Assembly (NCBI RefSeq): GCF_000802305.1
Contig: NZ_JTDK01000006.1
Span: forward strand, 1-64,000
Direction of reading: 5' to 3'
DNA: 64,000 bases
Origin: Microbacterium mangrovi
GTDB taxonomy: Bacteria > Actinomycetota > Actinomycetes > Actinomycetales > Microbacteriaceae
Positions within the stretch are counted from its first letter, which is position 1. Each line of letters begins with the position of its first letter. The notes under the pieces are model-generated. The model saw nothing but the letters and a program-made list of their open reading frames with translations. It ran no database searches and had not been told where the DNA came from. Shown here in pieces: positions 7,750-16,426 of this stretch. Made by a program: the position numbers and the translations under genes.

Positions 7750-7803
7750 CGCCGCTCCGGTCATCCGCCGGGCATTCCGGGCGGCCTGTGCGAGACTCGC
7801 CAG

Positions 7804-8793
7804 GTGACTGTGATCGACGACGCCATCTATGTCGACGGGCGCCGTGTGGCGACCCCCGCCGGGCTGGAGGACACTTTCGAGGCGCTGCAGGAGCACGGGG
7901 GATTCGCGTGGATCGGCCTGTACCGTCCCGACGAAGACGAACTCGAGATCGTCGCGGACGAGTTCCAGCTGCATCCGCTCGCCGTCGAAGACGCCCTGAC
8001 GGGCCACCAGCGTCCGAAGATCGAGCGGTACGGCGAGTCGCTGTTCGCGGTGCTCCGGCCCGCGCGCTACCTCGACGACATCGAAGAGGTCGAGTTCGGC
8101 GAAGTCCACACGTTCATCGGCGAGGACTACCTCATCGCCGTGCGACATGCGGAGTCCCCGAACATCGCGCAGGTGCGCGCCCGGCTGGAGAGCACGCCCG
8201 AACTTCTCGCGCACGGTCCCCTCGGCGTCTTCTACGCCATCATCGACGAGGTCGTCGACAAGTACCAGCCGGTGCTGAGCGGCCTGGAGAACGACGTGGA
8301 CGAGATCGAGCGGGACCTGTTCTCCGACGACGGCGCCCGCGTCGCGAAGCGCATCTACGACCTCTCCGGCGAGGTGATGGAGTTCCAGCGTGCGACGAAG
8401 CCGCTCATCCCCCTGATCGAGTCGATCCGCTTCGATCTGGAGCGCCGCCACCGCAGCGACGAGGCGGCGCTGGAGCTGCGGCGGTCCTTCCGCGACGTCC
8501 TGGACCACGTGCTGCGGGTCGTGGAGAAGACCGAAGAACTCCGCCAGACCCTGCAGAACGCGCTGAGCGTGAACGCGACCCTGGTGGGTCAGCGACAGAA
8601 CGACGCGATGAAGAAGATCTCGGGCTGGGCGGCGATCATCTTCGCGCCGACGCTCATCTCGGGCATCTACGGCATGAACTTCGACCGGATGCCGGAGCTG
8701 CACTGGTACTGGGGGTATCCGATCGCGCTGATCGTGATGCTCGCGTTCGCGGTCTTCCTCTACGTGATGTTCAAGCAGCGCAACTGGCTCTGA
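7804..8793 (+). CDS. corA: CorA-family magnesium/cobalt transporter
   Basis: A 329-residue CorA protein, normal length. The N-terminal cytoplasmic alpha/beta domain (about 1-150) is followed by the long stalk helix and two C-terminal membrane helices. The signature YGMNF (GMN at 290-292) ends TM1, then the acidic periplasmic MPEL loop, TM2 and the basic tail KQRNWL. It forms a pentameric Mg2+ channel gated by cytoplasmic Mg2+. The start is GTG at 7804; GAGACT (7792-7797) lies 6 bases before it and may serve as a -10. It is tail to tail with the FAD dehydrogenase, with a 6-base gap. Confidence 0.94.
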   Translation: MTVIDDAIYVDGRRVATPAGLEDTFEALQEHGGFAWIGLYRPDEDELEIVADEFQLHPLAVEDALTGHQRPKIERYGESLFAVLRPARYLDDIEEVEFGEVHTFIGEDYLIAVRHAESPNIAQVRARLESTPELLAHGPLGVFYAIIDEVVDKYQPVLSGLENDVDEIERDLFSDDGARVAKRIYDLSGEVMEFQRATKPLIPLIESIRFDLERRHRSDEAALELRRSFRDVLDHVLRVVEKTEELRQTLQNALSVNATLVGQRQNDAMKKISGWAAIIFAPTLISGIYGMNFDRMPELHWYWGYPIALIVMLAFAVFLYVMFKQRNWL

Positions 8794-8799
8794 CCCGGC

Positions 8800-10461
8800 T
8801 CACGAGGCGGCGACGATCGCGCGCCCGGCGTTGCGGCCGGAGAACAGGCATCCGCCCAGGAAGGTCCCCTCGAGCGCTCGGTATCCGTGGACGCCGCCGC
8901 CGCCGAACCCGGCCGCCTCGCCGACCGCGTAGAGACCCGGAATCGGCTCGCCGTCCTCGCCCAGGGCGCGCGACGACAGATCGGTCTGGATGCCGCCCAG
9001 CGACTTGCGCGTGACGATGTGCAGCTTCACCGCGATGAGCGGCCCGGACGAGGGGTCGAGGATGCGGTGCGGCGCCGCCGTGCGGATGAGGCGGTCCCCG
9101 CGGAACGAGCGGGCCTGACGGAGCATCCCGATCTGCGCGTCCTTGGTGAACTCGTTGTCGATCTCGCGGTCGCGGGCGACCACCTCGTCGTGCACGCGAT
9201 GGGGGTCGAGTGCGTCTCCGCCGGGAAGCGCCCGCATCCCGTCGATGAGCTCGGGCAGCGTGTCGCGCACCACGAAGTCCGCACCGTGGTCGAGGAACGC
9301 CTGCACGGGCGCAGCGGCGCCCTTTCCGAGCCGTGCGCGGAGCAGTTCAGGGATGTCCCGGCCGGTCAGGTCGGGGTTCTGCTCGCTCCCGGAGAGCGTG
9401 AACTCCTTCTCGACGATCTTCTGCGACAGCACGAACCACGAGTGATCGTGCCCCGTCTGCCGCAGGTGCTCGAGCGTCCCCAGCGTGTCGAACCCGGGGA
9501 AGAGCGGAACGGGAAGCCGCCGGCCGGTGGCATCCAGCCAGATCGATGACGGACCGGGAAGGATCCGGATGCCGTGGGAGGGCCAGATCGGATCCCAGTT
9601 CTGGATGCCTTCGACGTAGTGCCACATCCGGTCGCCGTTGACCAGCCGCGCTCCGGCGTCGGCGGACGGCTGCTGCATCGACCCGTCGACGTAGGCGGGG
9701 ACACCGGTGATCATGCTCGCAGGCGGCGTGCCGAGCCGCTCGGGCCAATTGCGCCGCACGAGCTCGTGATTGCCGCCGATCCCGCCGCCGGCGACGACCA
9801 CGGCATCCGCGGTCACGGTGAAGTCGTCGACACCTTCGCGACCCGTGGCGACTCCTCGTGCCGCGCCCGACGGCGCCAGCACCTCGCCGGACGCGCCCAC
9901 GACGCGGCCGTCGGTGACGGTGAGCGCGGTGACGCGGTGGCGGGGGAGAACCGTGATGAGGCCCCGGCTCTCGGCATCCGCGACGGCGGCGGCGAACGGG
10001 GCGACGATCCCGGGGCCGGTGCCCCACGTGATGTGGAAGCGGGGCACCGAGTTCCCGGGTCCGAGGGCGGTGTAGCCGCCGCGCTCGGCCCATCCGACGA
10101 CGGGGAAGAATCCGACGCCCTTCTCCCGCAGCCACGCGCGCTTCTCACCGGCCGCGAACTGCAGGTAGGCATCCGCCCACCGCCGCGCCCAGACATCCTC
10201 GTCGCGGTCGAAGCCGGCGGTGCCGAACCAGTCCTGGCGGGCGAGCTCGAAGCTGTCGTGCACCCCGAGGCGTCGCTGCTCGGGCGAGTCGATGAAGAAC
10301 AGTCCGCCGAACGACCACCAGGCTTGTCCGCCGAGGTTGCTGCGCGGCTCCTGGTCGACGATCACCACGCGCTTGCCGGCGGCCGCGGCCTCGGACGCGG
10401 CGACGAGACCGGAAAGGCCCCAGCCGATGACGAGGACGTCCGCCCGGTGCGTCGCGCTCAT
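8800..10461 (-). CDS. FAD-binding dehydrogenase (fumarate reductase/3-ketosteroid dehydrogenase-like)
   Basis: A 553-residue flavoprotein. The N-terminal dinucleotide motif GxGxxG is GWGLSG (13-18), followed by VVIVDQEP with the ribose-binding acidic residue. The block NLGGQAWWSFGGLF and the C-terminal GLYAVGEAAGFGGGGVHGYRAL are typical of the FAD_binding_2 family annotated as KsdD-like dehydrogenases. The substrate is unknown; a steroid role is not supported by neighbours. It is the last gene of a tight block: its ATG (10459-10461) overlaps the stop of the globin gene (ATGA). Confidence 0.85.
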   Translation of the reverse strand: MSATHRADVLVIGWGLSGLVAASEAAAAGKRVVIVDQEPRSNLGGQAWWSFGGLFFIDSPEQRRLGVHDSFELARQDWFGTAGFDRDEDVWARRWADAYLQFAAGEKRAWLREKGVGFFPVVGWAERGGYTALGPGNSVPRFHITWGTGPGIVAPFAAAVADAESRGLITVLPRHRVTALTVTDGRVVGASGEVLAPSGAARGVATGREGVDDFTVTADAVVVAGGGIGGNHELVRRNWPERLGTPPASMITGVPAYVDGSMQQPSADAGARLVNGDRMWHYVEGIQNWDPIWPSHGIRILPGPSSIWLDATGRRLPVPLFPGFDTLGTLEHLRQTGHDHSWFVLSQKIVEKEFTLSGSEQNPDLTGRDIPELLRARLGKGAAAPVQAFLDHGADFVVRDTLPELIDGMRALPGGDALDPHRVHDEVVARDREIDNEFTKDAQIGMLRQARSFRGDRLIRTAAPHRILDPSSGPLIAVKLHIVTRKSLGGIQTDLSSRALGEDGEPIPGLYAVGEAAGFGGGGVHGYRALEGTFLGGCLFSGRNAGRAIVAAS

Positions 10462-10922
10462 CGCGCGTCTCCGGAGTGCAGGCCGATGGTCGGGCGCCCG
10501 CCGGCGGAGGGGGCGCCGGGCGTCCCCGGCGTCGCATCGAACGTGTTGACCATCGCGTGCGCCGCGCGCTGCAGGTAGTCCCACAGCGTCGTCTCGTAGA
10601 GCTCCGGGAGCTCGAGCTCGTCGACGGCGACGCGCATGTGCGCCAGCCAGCGGTCCCGTGCCTCCGGGTTGATGTGGAACGGGACGTGCCGCATGCGCAG
10701 CCGCGGATGCCCGCGGTTGTCGCTGTAGGTCGTCGGACCGCCCCAGTACTGCTCGAGGAAGAGCATCAGGCGCTCTTCGGCGGGGCCGAGGTCCTCCTCG
10801 GGATACATCGGACGCAGCACCTCGTCCGTCGCGACGCCCTCGTAGAACCGGGCGACCAGCCGTCGGAAGGTGTCGTGCCCGCCGACCTGCTCGTAGAACG
10901 TGCTCATGGTCTCATCGCTCAC
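10458..10922 (-). CDS. glbO: group II truncated hemoglobin (TrHbO type)
   Basis: A 154-residue 2-on-2 globin. Tyr27 (B10, in ARFYEGV), the proximal His79 (F8, in RMRHVPF) and Trp114 (G8, in LWDYLQ) are all present, the diagnostic trio of group II globins. A C-terminal Pro/Gly/Ala-rich tail of about 25 residues is longer than usual. It binds O2 and related ligands and may support respiration or redox defence. The GTG at 10922 overlaps the mscS stop (GTGA) and has GGAG 8 bases upstream; an ATG at 10907 is the alternative start. Confidence 0.93.
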   Translation of the reverse strand: MSDETMSTFYEQVGGHDTFRRLVARFYEGVATDEVLRPMYPEEDLGPAEERLMLFLEQYWGGPTTYSDNRGHPRLRMRHVPFHINPEARDRWLAHMRVAVDELELPELYETTLWDYLQRAAHAMVNTFDATPGTPGAPSAGGRPTIGLHSGDAR

Positions 10923-12016
10923 GTTTCGGGCTCCGTTCCGCCGTCTGCCGGCTTCTTGGGCTTTCGGGGAGACCGCTTCGGTTTCCACACGACGTCGGCG
11001 TCGACCGGGACGGGCTTCGTCTTGGGCGGGTTCGCGCCGCGCACCCGCTGCGCGCCCTCGAGTCCGGTCAGCATGATCGAGTTCAGCTGCGGAAGCTTCA
11101 CGCCGAGCTCGTCCATCGCATGCTTCAGACGCATGCGCAGCTCGCGCGCCACGTCGTCCTTCGCGCCCGCACGGGTCTTCATCACGAGGCGGATGACGAG
11201 GGCGTCGCCGGTGACCGATTCGAGCCCCCACACCTCGGGCTGCTCGATGATCCGGGTGCGCCACTTCGGGTCCTTCGCGAGACTCCGGGCGGCCTGCAGC
11301 ATGCTCTCCTCGACGGCGTCGATGTCGGCATCCACCGGCACGGAGAGGTCGATGATGACGCGGGACCACCCCAGCGACATGTTGCCGATGCGGGTCACTT
11401 CGCCGTTGCGGACGTACCAGAGCGTGCCGTTGACGTCCCGCACCTGCGTGATCCGGACGCTGACCGATTCGACGACCCCCGTCGCGAGGCCGAGATCGAC
11501 GACGTCGCCGATGCCGATCTGGTCCTCCGCGACGATGAAGATGCCGTTCAGCACGTCTTTCACGATGTTCTGGGCACCGAAGCCGAGACCGGCGCCGACG
11601 GCGGCGGTGAGCAGTGTCAGGGAGCCGAGCGCATTGGGTGCGAGCACGCTGAGGATGAGGATCAGCACCACGATCACCGCGGTGACGTTGACGATGTTCC
11701 GCAGGATCGAGCCGAGGGTCCGGGTGCGCTGCACGAGGCGGACGGACGCCACCGGCGACCGGTCGAGGGCTTGGGTGTCGGCCACCTGCGCCTTCGACTT
11801 CGCGCCGTTGACGATGCGTCCCACGACCAGCCGGATGACGTAATGCAGGATCCAGACGATGATCACCGCGGCGACGACGATGCCGGCGACCGCGAGGAGG
11901 TTCTGACCGGACTCGACGAAGAATTTCCCCACGCTGCTCCACCACGCCGGATTCGTCAGATCCGGCGTGGTGGACGAAGGCGACGGCGAAGGGGACGCCA
12001 CGGCTGCGATGTTCAC
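10919..12016 (-). CDS. mscS: MscS-family mechanosensitive ion channel
   Basis: A 365-residue small-conductance mechanosensitive channel. After a short Ser/Pro-rich N-terminus, TM1 (about 38-60) and TM2 (about 110-128) lead to the pore helix TM3 with GAGLGFGAQNIVKDVLNG and the beta domain starting EDQIGIGDVV. The C-terminus (about 325-365) is a Lys/Pro-rich cytoplasmic extension. It opens on hypo-osmotic shock. The GTG start overlaps the pepN stop by 4 bases and its stop overlaps the globin start by 4 bases. Confidence 0.93.
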   Translation of the reverse strand: MNIAAVASPSPSPSSTTPDLTNPAWWSSVGKFFVESGQNLLAVAGIVVAAVIIVWILHYVIRLVVGRIVNGAKSKAQVADTQALDRSPVASVRLVQRTRTLGSILRNIVNVTAVIVVLILILSVLAPNALGSLTLLTAAVGAGLGFGAQNIVKDVLNGIFIVAEDQIGIGDVVDLGLATGVVESVSVRITQVRDVNGTLWYVRNGEVTRIGNMSLGWSRVIIDLSVPVDADIDAVEESMLQAARSLAKDPKWRTRIIEQPEVWGLESVTGDALVIRLVMKTRAGAKDDVARELRMRLKHAMDELGVKLPQLNSIMLTGLEGAQRVRGANPPKTKPVPVDADVVWKPKRSPRKPKKPADGGTEPET

Positions 12017-14559
12017 CGCTGCGTGTCGCGCTCCTGCACGGCGAGGGCGCGCTCGACACCGGCCAGGTTCTCGGCCACGAGGCGGCGCAGCGCCGCCGGG
12101 GCGTCCGCGTGCTCACGCAGCCAGGAACGGGTGGCGTCGCGGAGGGCGACGTCGGCCAGGGGCGCCGGGAACAGGCCCACGATCAGGTACTGCGCGATCT
12201 GGTAGGTGCGGGAGTCCCAGATCGGCAGCAGCATGTCGAAGTACGGCTGCACGAACTCGTCGAGCAGGTTGCGGGTGGCCGGGTGGACGAAGCCGAGGGC
12301 GGCCGAGCGCACGACGGTGTTCGGAAGGTCGTCGCGGACGACGAGGGCCTCCCACGCCCGGTGCTTCGCGGCCGCCGACGGCAGCGCGGCCTTGGCCTGC
12401 GCGGCGAATTCCCCGCCCTTCGCGGTGTTGTCCGCGGCGAGAGCGAAATCGATCTCGGCGTCGGTGACCACGCCGCCGGCGGCCAGCGAGACGAGCAGCT
12501 GCCACGACAGGTCGGTGTCGATCTCGAGACCGGCGAGGGACGTGGCCCCGTCGCGCAGCGCCTTGACCTGCTGCCACTGCGCGCTCGTCGCCGCGGCCGA
12601 GGCGAAGGCGGTGACCAGCTGGAGCTGGCTGTCGCTGCCGGCGACGGCCGCCTGCGCGAGGCGCCAGAGCTCGTCGGCGACGCGCACGCGCGTGTGCTCG
12701 CGCTCCACCGGGTCGACGTAGGAGTTCGCGGCCAGCAGGAGCTGACCGAGCGTCGTGCGCACCGTGGTCGACTCGGTCTCCGCGCCGATGTTCGCGAGCA
12801 CCAGGTCGACGTAGTCGGATGCGGATGCCTCCGCGTCGCGGGTCTGGTCCCACGCGGCCCCCCACACCAGCGAACGGGCGAGGGGGTCGCTGATCTTCGA
12901 CAGGTGCGCGACGGCGGTCGCCAGCGACCGGTCGTCGAGGCGGATCTTCGCGTAGGCGAGGTCGCCGTCGTTGAGGAGCACGAGGTCGGGACGGGCCATG
13001 CCCTTCAGCGTCGGAACGTCGGTGCGGTCGCCGTCGACATCCAGCTCGAGGCTGTGTACCCGCACGAGCTCGTCGCCCTGCAGGCGGTAGAAGCCGACGC
13101 CGAGGCGGTGCGGGCGGATGGTGGCGTAGTCGGCCGGCGCGGTCTGCACGATCGCGAACCGGCTGATGAGGCCCGAGGCGTCCTCTTCGATGAGCGGCGT
13201 CAGCGTGTTCACGCCCGCCGTCTCGAGCCACTTCTTGGACCAGGTCGACAGGTCGCGGCCGCTGGTGACCTCGAGCTCGGCGAGCAGGTCGCTGAGTTCG
13301 GTGTTGCCCCACTGGTGCTTGCGGAAGTACGCGCCGACGCCGGCGAAGAAGGCGTCGATGCCGACCCACGCGGCCAGCTGCTTGAGGACCGAGCCGCCCT
13401 TCGCGTACGTGATGCCGTCGAAGTTGACCTGGACGTCTTCGAGGTCGTTGATCTCGGCCACGACGGGGTGGGTCGAGGGGAGCTGGTCCTGGCGGTAGGC
13501 CCAGGTCTTCTCCATCGCGTTGAACGTCGTCCAGGCCTCGGTCCACTCGGTGGCCTCGGCGGTGGCGATGGTCGACGCCCACTCGGCGAACGACTCGTTC
13601 AGCCACAGGTCGTTCCACCACTTCATGGTGACGAGGTCGCCGAACCACATGTGGGCGAGCTCGTGCAGGATCGTGACGACGCGACGCTCCTTGACGGCGT
13701 CGGTGACCTTGCTGCGGAACACGTAGGTCTCGGTGAAGGTCACCGCGCCGGCGTTCTCCATCGCGCCCGCGTTGAACTCGGGGACGAACAGCTGGTCGTA
13801 CTTCGCGAACGGGTAGGGCACGCCGAACTTCTCCTCGAAGTACGCGAAGCCCTCGCGGGTCTTTTCGAAGATGTAGTCGGCGTCGAGGTACTGCCACAGG
13901 CTCTTGCGGCCGAAGACGCCGAGCGGGATGACGCGTCCCGACGAGCTGGTCAGCTCGGAGAACGTGGCCTCGTACGGGCCGGCGATGAGCGCGGTGATGT
14001 ACGACGAGATGCGCGGGGTGCGCTCGAACGTCCAGGTCGCGGAGCCGTCGCCACCGGCGATGGGTTTGGGCGTGGGGGAGTTCGACACGACCTTCCAGGC
14101 CGCCGGGGCGGTCACGGTGAACTGGAAGCCCGCCTTGAGGTCGGGCTGCTCGAACACGGCGAACACGCGCCGCGAATCCGGCACCTCGAACTGCGAGTAC
14201 AGGTAGGCCTCGCCGTCGACCGGGTCGACGAAGCGGTGCAGACCCTCGCCGGTGTTGGTGTACAGGCAGTCCGCGTCGACCACGAGTTCGTTCTCGGCGG
14301 CCAGATCGGTCAGCTCGATGCGCGAATCGGCGAACGCGGAGACCGGGATGCTGCGCCCGTTCAGCGTGATGGAGCGCACCTCGCGCGCGATCAGGTCGAT
14401 GAAGGTGGAGGCCCCCGGGGTCGACGAGAACCGCACGGTGCTGATCGATCCGAACACCTCCTCGCCGCGGGTCAGGTCGAGCCGCACGTCGTATTCGTGC
14501 GTGTCGACGATGGCGCGGCGCTCCTGCGCCTCGATGCGTGTGAGGTTCTCTCCTGGCAC
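12013..14559 (-). CDS. pepN: aminopeptidase N (M1 zinc metallopeptidase)
   Basis: An 848-residue M1 aminopeptidase, close to the Streptomyces enzymes (about 850). The exopeptidase motif GAMEN (265-269), the zinc motif HELAH (299-303) and the third ligand Glu322 in NESFAEW are intact, followed by the long ERAP1-like helical C-terminal domain. It removes N-terminal residues from peptides in the cytoplasm. The GTG at 14559 was chosen because GGGAG lies 7 bases upstream. It is the first gene of the block pepN-mscS-glbO-FAD dehydrogenase, all joined by 4-base overlaps. Confidence 0.95.
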   Translation of the reverse strand: MPGENLTRIEAQERRAIVDTHEYDVRLDLTRGEEVFGSISTVRFSSTPGASTFIDLIAREVRSITLNGRSIPVSAFADSRIELTDLAAENELVVDADCLYTNTGEGLHRFVDPVDGEAYLYSQFEVPDSRRVFAVFEQPDLKAGFQFTVTAPAAWKVVSNSPTPKPIAGGDGSATWTFERTPRISSYITALIAGPYEATFSELTSSSGRVIPLGVFGRKSLWQYLDADYIFEKTREGFAYFEEKFGVPYPFAKYDQLFVPEFNAGAMENAGAVTFTETYVFRSKVTDAVKERRVVTILHELAHMWFGDLVTMKWWNDLWLNESFAEWASTIATAEATEWTEAWTTFNAMEKTWAYRQDQLPSTHPVVAEINDLEDVQVNFDGITYAKGGSVLKQLAAWVGIDAFFAGVGAYFRKHQWGNTELSDLLAELEVTSGRDLSTWSKKWLETAGVNTLTPLIEEDASGLISRFAIVQTAPADYATIRPHRLGVGFYRLQGDELVRVHSLELDVDGDRTDVPTLKGMARPDLVLLNDGDLAYAKIRLDDRSLATAVAHLSKISDPLARSLVWGAAWDQTRDAEASASDYVDLVLANIGAETESTTVRTTLGQLLLAANSYVDPVEREHTRVRVADELWRLAQAAVAGSDSQLQLVTAFASAAATSAQWQQVKALRDGATSLAGLEIDTDLSWQLLVSLAAGGVVTDAEIDFALAADNTAKGGEFAAQAKAALPSAAAKHRAWEALVVRDDLPNTVVRSAALGFVHPATRNLLDEFVQPYFDMLLPIWDSRTYQIAQYLIVGLFPAPLADVALRDATRSWLREHADAPAALRRLVAENLAGVERALAVQERDTQR

Positions 14560-14721
14560 TGCGATGCTCCCGTGTCGATGTGGGGGATGTGCCGACGATG
14601 CTGCTGGCATCGGCGGCAACCCGATCCAGCCTATGCGACGCGCGCTCGATCGCCCCGACAGGCGTGCACTTCCAGCGCACTCTGTTCACCTTCAGTGCGA
14701 CTGTTCCCTCAGGATGGAGGG

Positions 14722-15900
14722 GTGACATCCGATCAGATCGTGCCGTTCGCATCACCCGCCGCCGCCTGCGGCGCCCCCCACATCGAGGAGCCGGTCGCGT
14801 ACGACGGCATCCTCCTCGCCGGTTTCGGCGGCCCCGAGGGGCAGGACGATGTCATCCCGTTCCTGCGCAACGTCACCCGTGGCCGGGGCATCCCGGACGA
14901 GCGCCTCGAAGAGGTCGCGCACCACTACCGGCACTTCGGCGGCGTCAGCCCGATCAACGCGCAGAACCGTGCGCTGAAGGCGGCGCTCGAGGCGGAACTC
15001 GCCCGGCGGTCGATCGACCTTCCCGTCTACTGGGGCAACCGCAACTGGGCTCCGATGCTCGACGATGCCGTGAAGGATGCCGCCGCCGCCGGCGACACGA
15101 ACCTGATCGCGATCGCGACCAGCGCATACTCGTCCTTCTCCAGCTGCCGCCAGTACCGCGAGGACTTCGCGCGGGTGCTCACCGACACCGGCCTCGGCGG
15201 CACGGTCACGATCGACAAGGTCCGTCAGTTCTTCGACCACCCGGGATTCGTGCAGCCCTTCGTCGACGGTGTGCGCGACGGCCTGGCCGAACTGCTCGGC
15301 GACGGCACCGCGCCCGAGCAGGTGCACGTGCTGTTCTCCACGCACAGCATCCCGACCGCGGACGCGGAGCGATCGGGCCCGCGCGATCAGGACTTCGGCG
15401 ACGGCGGCGCGTACGCGGCCCAGCACCGTGCGGTGGCCGCCGTCGTCATGGCCGCGGTCGCCGAGGAGATCCCGGAGGCGGCGCGCGTCGGCTGGGAGCT
15501 CGTCTTCCAGTCCCGTTCCGGCCCGGCATCCCAGCCGTGGCTCGAGCCGGACGTGTGCGACCGCATCGCCGAGCTGCCGGCATCCGGCGTCACGGCTGTC
15601 GCCGTGGTGCCGCTCGGGTTCGTCAGCGACCACATGGAGGTGCTCTGGGACCTCGACAACGAGGCGATGGATGCCGCCGCCGAAGCCGGTCTCCGGGCCG
15701 TCCGCACGCGCACCCCGGGCGTCGACCCGGCATTCGTGTCGGGTCTGGTCGACCTCGTCGAGGAGCGCCTCGCCGGGACGCCGGTCACCGACCGCGTGCA
15801 CCTCACCGACCTCGGGCCCTGGTACGACGTGTGCCGCCCCGGATGCTGCGAGAACATCCGCGCCGGCTTCAAGCCCGCCGCGGCCGGTCTCGTTCCCTGA
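14722..15900 (+). CDS. hemH: coproporphyrin ferrochelatase (HemH/CpfC)
   Basis: A 392-residue ferrochelatase. It has the opening GILLAGFGGPEG, the metal-site His in FSTHSIPTAD, and SDHMEVLWDLD with the conserved Glu. In actinobacteria this enzyme inserts Fe2+ into coproporphyrin III. One Cys in SSCRQYRED and three in the C-terminal VCRPGCCEN are positioned like the ligands of the [2Fe-2S] cluster of actinobacterial ferrochelatases. The GTG at 14722 has TGGAGG directly upstream and CAGGAT (14710-14715) 6 bases before it, so it may be leaderless. Divergent from pepN. Confidence 0.93.
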   Translation: MTSDQIVPFASPAAACGAPHIEEPVAYDGILLAGFGGPEGQDDVIPFLRNVTRGRGIPDERLEEVAHHYRHFGGVSPINAQNRALKAALEAELARRSIDLPVYWGNRNWAPMLDDAVKDAAAAGDTNLIAIATSAYSSFSSCRQYREDFARVLTDTGLGGTVTIDKVRQFFDHPGFVQPFVDGVRDGLAELLGDGTAPEQVHVLFSTHSIPTADAERSGPRDQDFGDGGAYAAQHRAVAAVVMAAVAEEIPEAARVGWELVFQSRSGPASQPWLEPDVCDRIAELPASGVTAVAVVPLGFVSDHMEVLWDLDNEAMDAAAEAGLRAVRTRTPGVDPAFVSGLVDLVEERLAGTPVTDRVHLTDLGPWYDVCRPGCCENIRAGFKPAAAGLVP

Positions 15901-15921
15901 TCCGGCGTCTCCCGCGTTCTC

Positions 15922-15927
15922 TAGGAT
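15922..15927 (+). promoter_or_regulatory. -10 element of rpiB (TAGGAT)
   Basis: TAGGAT lies 7 bases before the ATG at 15935; no Shine-Dalgarno sequence is present, so the mRNA is probably leaderless. Confidence 0.5.
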
Positions 15928-15934
15928 CGAGATC

Positions 15935-16426
15935 ATGCGCATCCACATCGCGACCGACCACGCCGGCCTCGAGTTCTCCGTCCAGCTGCAGGAGCACCTG
16001 CGCCAGGCGGGCCACGAGGTCACCGACCACGGCCCCGTCGAGTACGACCCGGTCGACGACTACCCGTCGTTCTGCATCCGCGCGGCGCAGGCCGTCATCG
16101 CCGACCAGACCGCGGGTGTCGAGGCCCTCGGGATCGTCTTCGGCGGTTCCGGCAACGGCGAGCAGATCGCGGCGAACAAGGTCGCGGGCATCCGAGCGGC
16201 GCTCGTCTGGAACACCTCGACCGCCGAGCTGGCCCGGCAGCACAACGACGCCAATGTGATCGCGATCGGTGCGCGTCAGCACAGCTTCGAGGAGGTCGTG
16301 TCGCTCATCGACACGTTCATCGCCACCCCCTTCTCGGAGGAGGAGCGGCACGTGCGACGCATCGCGCAGATCCGCGCGTTCGAGGAGAGCGGCGCCCTGC
16401 TTCCTGACCCGCGCGCCGGTCGCTGA
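15935..16426 (+). CDS. rpiB: ribose-5-phosphate isomerase B
   Basis: A 163-residue RpiB/LacAB-type sugar isomerase. It starts with the sugar-phosphate loop ATDHAGLE and has GSGNGEQIAANKV. As in mycobacterial RpiB, a Glu replaces the active-site Cys of the E. coli enzyme at that position. It interconverts ribose 5-phosphate and ribulose 5-phosphate in the pentose phosphate pathway. Its stop TGA overlaps the start of the Nei-like gene by one base (TGATG), so the two are translationally coupled. Confidence 0.93.
   Translation: MRIHIATDHAGLEFSVQLQEHLRQAGHEVTDHGPVEYDPVDDYPSFCIRAAQAVIADQTAGVEALGIVFGGSGNGEQIAANKVAGIRAALVWNTSTAELARQHNDANVIAIGARQHSFEEVVSLIDTFIATPFSEEERHVRRIAQIRAFEESGALLPDPRAGR

Noticed and set aside
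7066..8703. 545-codon frame antisense to corA
   Set aside because: No recognisable domain, no start signal, low-complexity Arg/Val/Leu composition typical of shadow frames in GC-rich DNA.
12109..15900. Very long open frame antisense to pepN running into hemH
   Set aside because: It mirrors the strong GC3 bias of pepN on the opposite strand; only the part from 14722 (hemH) has family motifs. The same holds for long frames antisense to ettA, corA, the S8 protease and the M3 peptidase.
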